Notes under the pieces: generated by a model
The model's database searches: none
Told to the model about the DNA's origin: nothing
Seen by the model: only the letters and a program-made list of their open reading frames with translations
Assembly (NCBI GenBank): GCA_946887105.1
Contig: CAMPKJ010000048.1
Coordinates: 1 to 24,719 of the forward strand
Reading direction: 5' to 3'
Length of the DNA stretch: 24,719 nucleotides
Source of the DNA: an uncultured Acidobacteriota bacterium
Lineage (GTDB): Bacteria > Acidobacteriota > Thermoanaerobaculia > Gp7-AA8
Shown: positions 22,693 through 24,719 of the stretch, piece by piece
How the letters are laid out: each line of letters starts with the position of its first letter
How positions within the stretch are numbered: position 1 is the first letter of the stretch
Translations under genes and position numbers: made by a program

Positions 22693-23208
22693 GTGATCGT
22701 CCTTCTGAACGGCGCCTTCGGAATCGGCAAGACCAGCGTCGCGCGCGAGCTCGTGACGCGTTTGCCGGGCGCGGTGCTCTACGACCCCGAGATCATCGGC
22801 ATCATCCTGCAGCGCATCGCGCGCGTGTTCGGCCGCGACGTGCCGGACTTTCAGGATCTGCGCTCGTGGCGGCGGCTCACGGTGATCGCGCTGCGCGTCA
22901 CGCGGCTCTTCCGAAAGACCGTCATCGTGCCGATGGCGTTCTCGGACACGCACCCTCTGCAGGAGATCCGCGCCGGCATCGATCGCTTCGAGCCGCATCA
23001 GGTTCACTTCTGCCTGATCGCACCGGTCGAGATCGTGCAGCAGCGTCTGCGAACGCGGAGGTCGGCCGGCGCATGGGAGTTTCGCAGAGCGGCGGAGTGC
23101 TGTGCCGTGCATCGCGAGGCGATCTTCGCCACTCACGTCGACGCCGGAGATCGCACCGTCCGTGAAGTCGCCGATGAAATCGTGCGACTGCTTGGCGCGC
23201 CGCGCTGA
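22693..23208 (+). CDS. TmrB-like P-loop ATP-binding protein (nucleotide kinase fold)
   Basis: The product has 171 residues. A Walker A motif lies next to the N-terminus (NGAFGIGKTS, about 6-15). Spaced motifs match the B. subtilis tunicamycin-resistance protein TmrB as I remember it: YDPE after the first helix, DFQ...W, VPM in the middle strand, RLRTR, and a late C...F..H segment. TmrB binds ATP and confers tunicamycin resistance; the true substrate of the family is unclear. I chose GTG at 22693 because TmrB starts MIIWINGAFG at the same point. A GTG at 22672 has a better ribosome-like site but lies inside the GC-rich hairpin repeat. Whether this copy acts on an antibiotic is unknown. Confidence 0.75.
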   Translation: MIVLLNGAFGIGKTSVARELVTRLPGAVLYDPEIIGIILQRIARVFGRDVPDFQDLRSWRRLTVIALRVTRLFRKTVIVPMAFSDTHPLQEIRAGIDRFEPHQVHFCLIAPVEIVQQRLRTRRSAGAWEFRRAAECCAVHREAIFATHVDAGDRTVREVADEIVRLLGAPR

Positions 23209-23217
23209 CCGGCAACG

Positions 23218-23223
23218 TATCAT
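23218..23223 (+). promoter_or_regulatory. -10 box of the methyltransferase gene (leaderless type)
   Basis: TATCAT lies 8 bases before the GTG at 23232, with no Shine-Dalgarno sequence. Confidence 0.45.
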
Positions 23224-23231
23224 CGCCATCC

Positions 23232-24077
23232 GTGCAATCGTCCTACTCCCTCGGCGCCACTGACGCGGAGCTGCGCCGGCTGATCGCGCTCGCCTCGCAT
23301 GAAGAAGACCGCGTCGTCGATGCCTGCCGCCGCGCGGGGATCGGCGCAGGCGCGACCGTGCTCGACCTCGGCTGCGGTCCGCTCGGCGCGCTCTCCGCGC
23401 TCGCGAACGTGGTCGGCCGCAACGGCACGGTCATCGGAATCGACGCCAGTGCGCACGCACTGGAGAAGGCGCGGTCGCAAGTTCCTGGCGCTCGATTCGT
23501 GCACGCGGACGTGACCGAAGTCTCGCGCGAACGACTCGGTGTGGCGACGATCGACCTCGCGTACTCGCGCCTGATGCTTCTGCATCAACCGGATCCCGCG
23601 CGCGTGCTCCGTCACATCTCGGAGCTTCACGCCGGCGTCGTGATCGCGCACGAGCCATCCGATCTGCCATCGCACGCTCCCGCATCCGAGCCGCACGTTC
23701 CGGCCATGACGCGCGTGTGGGAGCTGGTCATCGCCGCCGCACGCAGCCGCGGCGCGCGGACGGACTTCGGCCGCAGGGGACGGGCCTATCTCGAAGGCGC
23801 GGGCTTTGCGGTCGAGAGTCACCGCGCGTATGTTGTCCACTATCCCCCGGACATCGGCTACGAGATCCCGCGCGTCGCGCTTCACTCGCTGCGGCCCGTG
23901 CTCGCACAGCATGGACTGGCAAGCGACGACGAGATCGCGCGTCTCGATCGAGAGCTCGCTGACGCGAAACAGCGCGCGGACGTGCAGTGGGTCAGCAGTC
24001 CGCTGATGTTCGAATGGATCGGCCGAAGGAGACAGAGCGATGACCGGGACGAGCACGACGCACAACGCCACGCATAA
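23232..24077 (+). CDS. Class I SAM-dependent methyltransferase, substrate unknown
   Basis: This 281-residue soluble protein has the Rossmann SAM site LDLGCGPLG (44-52) and acidic motif II in VIGIDAS (about 68-74). Further motifs are HADVTEV and the IDLAYSRLMLLH strand typical of small-molecule or ubiquinone/menaquinone-type methyltransferases. The middle and C-terminal parts, which would bind substrate, resemble nothing I can name. The start is GTG at 23232, 8 bases after TATCAT. Its last 38 bases overlap the start of the DyP-type gene in another frame, and AAGGAG inside it serves as ribosome site for that gene, so the two are probably co-expressed. Confidence 0.85.
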   Translation: MQSSYSLGATDAELRRLIALASHEEDRVVDACRRAGIGAGATVLDLGCGPLGALSALANVVGRNGTVIGIDASAHALEKARSQVPGARFVHADVTEVSRERLGVATIDLAYSRLMLLHQPDPARVLRHISELHAGVVIAHEPSDLPSHAPASEPHVPAMTRVWELVIAAARSRGARTDFGRRGRAYLEGAGFAVESHRAYVVHYPPDIGYEIPRVALHSLRPVLAQHGLASDDEIARLDRELADAKQRADVQWVSSPLMFEWIGRRRQSDDRDEHDAQRHA

Positions 24078-24719
24078 CGAGATCTGGAGCCACGTCCAGC
24101 GCGGGCTGGTCTATCCGTCACCACACGCGATCTACGCGATCTTCTTCCGCAACCTCGGCCCGCTGACGAAAGACGTGCTCCGCGATGCGCTCGCCGAGGT
24201 TCGCAAAGAGATTCACGACCACCTCGGCGATACGCATACGTCCGCGACCGTCGGCGTCGGCTTTGCGCTCTGGTGCGAGTGGGCGCTCGCGGACGGCGCC
24301 GAGCCGCCGGAAGGCATGCGCTGCCTCTTCCCGGCCGCGGGAAGCGCACACGTGTCGGAGATCTTCGCGCGCTCCTCCGGCACGTTCGTCGACTCGGGCG
24401 GCGATCTCTGGTTCCACATCAAGTCGGACAAACTGGAGAACTGCCATCGCGTGCTCGAGCTGTTGCAGGAACGGCTCGCGCCGTATGTCGACGCATCGCG
24501 CACGCAGTCGCAGGCCGCGTCGCGCAAGAAGCCGTCGCCGGGCAATCCGGGCGGAAAGATCATCGGCTGCCGCTTCTCGGAAAACCTCAACAACACCACC
24601 GACCCGCTCTCCATCGAACGCAACGTGCTCATCACCGACGGCCCGCATCGCGGCGCGTCGTATGTGCTGGCGCAGCGCTTCCACTTCGACTGGGAGCACA
24701 TCCTCAACATGACCCCCGA
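24040..24719 (+). CDS. DyP-type peroxidase-like protein, 3' end cut by the window edge
   Basis: The visible part has 226 residues and no stop before the window ends. The ATG at 24040 follows GGAAGGAGACAG-like purines (AAGGAG near 24026) with good spacing. The segment DLWFHIKSDKLENCHRVLELL (about 122-142) and the later NLNNTTDPLSIERNVLITDG and GASYVLAQRF (about 182-213) line up with the heme-binding DyP peroxidase fold (PF04261), normally DLLFHI..., GFVDGTENP and GGSYVVVQ. The GxxDG motif is not conserved: GCRFSEN (176-182) stands in its place, without the distal aspartate. The proximal histidine would lie beyond the window. It may be a divergent DyP or an inactive relative. No signal peptide is seen. 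Confidence 0.75.
   Translation, partial: MTGTSTTHNATHNEIWSHVQRGLVYPSPHAIYAIFFRNLGPLTKDVLRDALAEVRKEIHDHLGDTHTSATVGVGFALWCEWALADGAEPPEGMRCLFPAAGSAHVSEIFARSSGTFVDSGGDLWFHIKSDKLENCHRVLELLQERLAPYVDASRTQSQAASRKKPSPGNPGGKIIGCRFSENLNNTTDPLSIERNVLITDGPHRGASYVLAQRFHFDWEHILNMTP

Overview
The window is GC-rich, densely coded DNA from a bacterium with an outer membrane and a large secretome. The mix of secreted zinc proteases, FG-GAP and fibronectin-type proteins, lipoproteins and a chemoreceptor with the AIIAAQAGE-type signature suggests Acidobacteriota (perhaps a Thermoanaerobaculia-like lineage). That placement is inference, because no rRNA or other marker gene is present. I support 19 genes and no stretch over 300 bases lacks a gene. 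No tRNA, rRNA, CRISPR or insertion sequence was seen.

Layout. Positions 1-167 hold a large inverted array of 9-base repeats. Next come a secreted protein of unknown function, an M28 peptidase and an acyl-reductase-like SDR (168-3019, +). Two minus-strand genes follow: an L,D-transpeptidase and a membrane-anchored metallophosphoesterase (3026-5887). Three secreted zinc metalloproteases lie in tandem at 5937-11792. After them come a lipoprotein MsrB-MsrA fusion, a cyclase-family lipoprotein, a small membrane protein and an RlmA-type methyltransferase (11906-14969). A second microrepeat hairpin sits at 14976-15052. The minus strand then carries an 833-residue chemoreceptor and a 1160-residue FG-GAP/Ig/FN3 secreted protein. 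The right end (+) has an NfeD/QmcA membrane pair, a TmrB-like P-loop protein, a SAM methyltransferase and the start of a divergent DyP-type peroxidase, cut by the window edge.

Common threads. (1) Two metalloproteases end in a near-identical FN3 plus 'ELR-repeat' tail that stops at ELRNGVK; the FG-GAP protein has a diverged copy ending QLREGLK. It looks like a modular C-terminal sorting or attachment domain. (2) GTGA-N6-TCAC occurs exactly four times by my reading of the window, each time within about 125 bases upstream of a gene for an envelope or secreted enzyme: twice before the L,D-transpeptidase and once before each of two proteases. This points to a CRP/FNR-family regulon. (3) Seven genes have a TANNNT box 7-13 bases before the start codon and no Shine-Dalgarno sequence, suggesting widespread leaderless transcription. 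(4) Two intergenic hairpins built of tandem 8-9 base units share an architecture but not a sequence.
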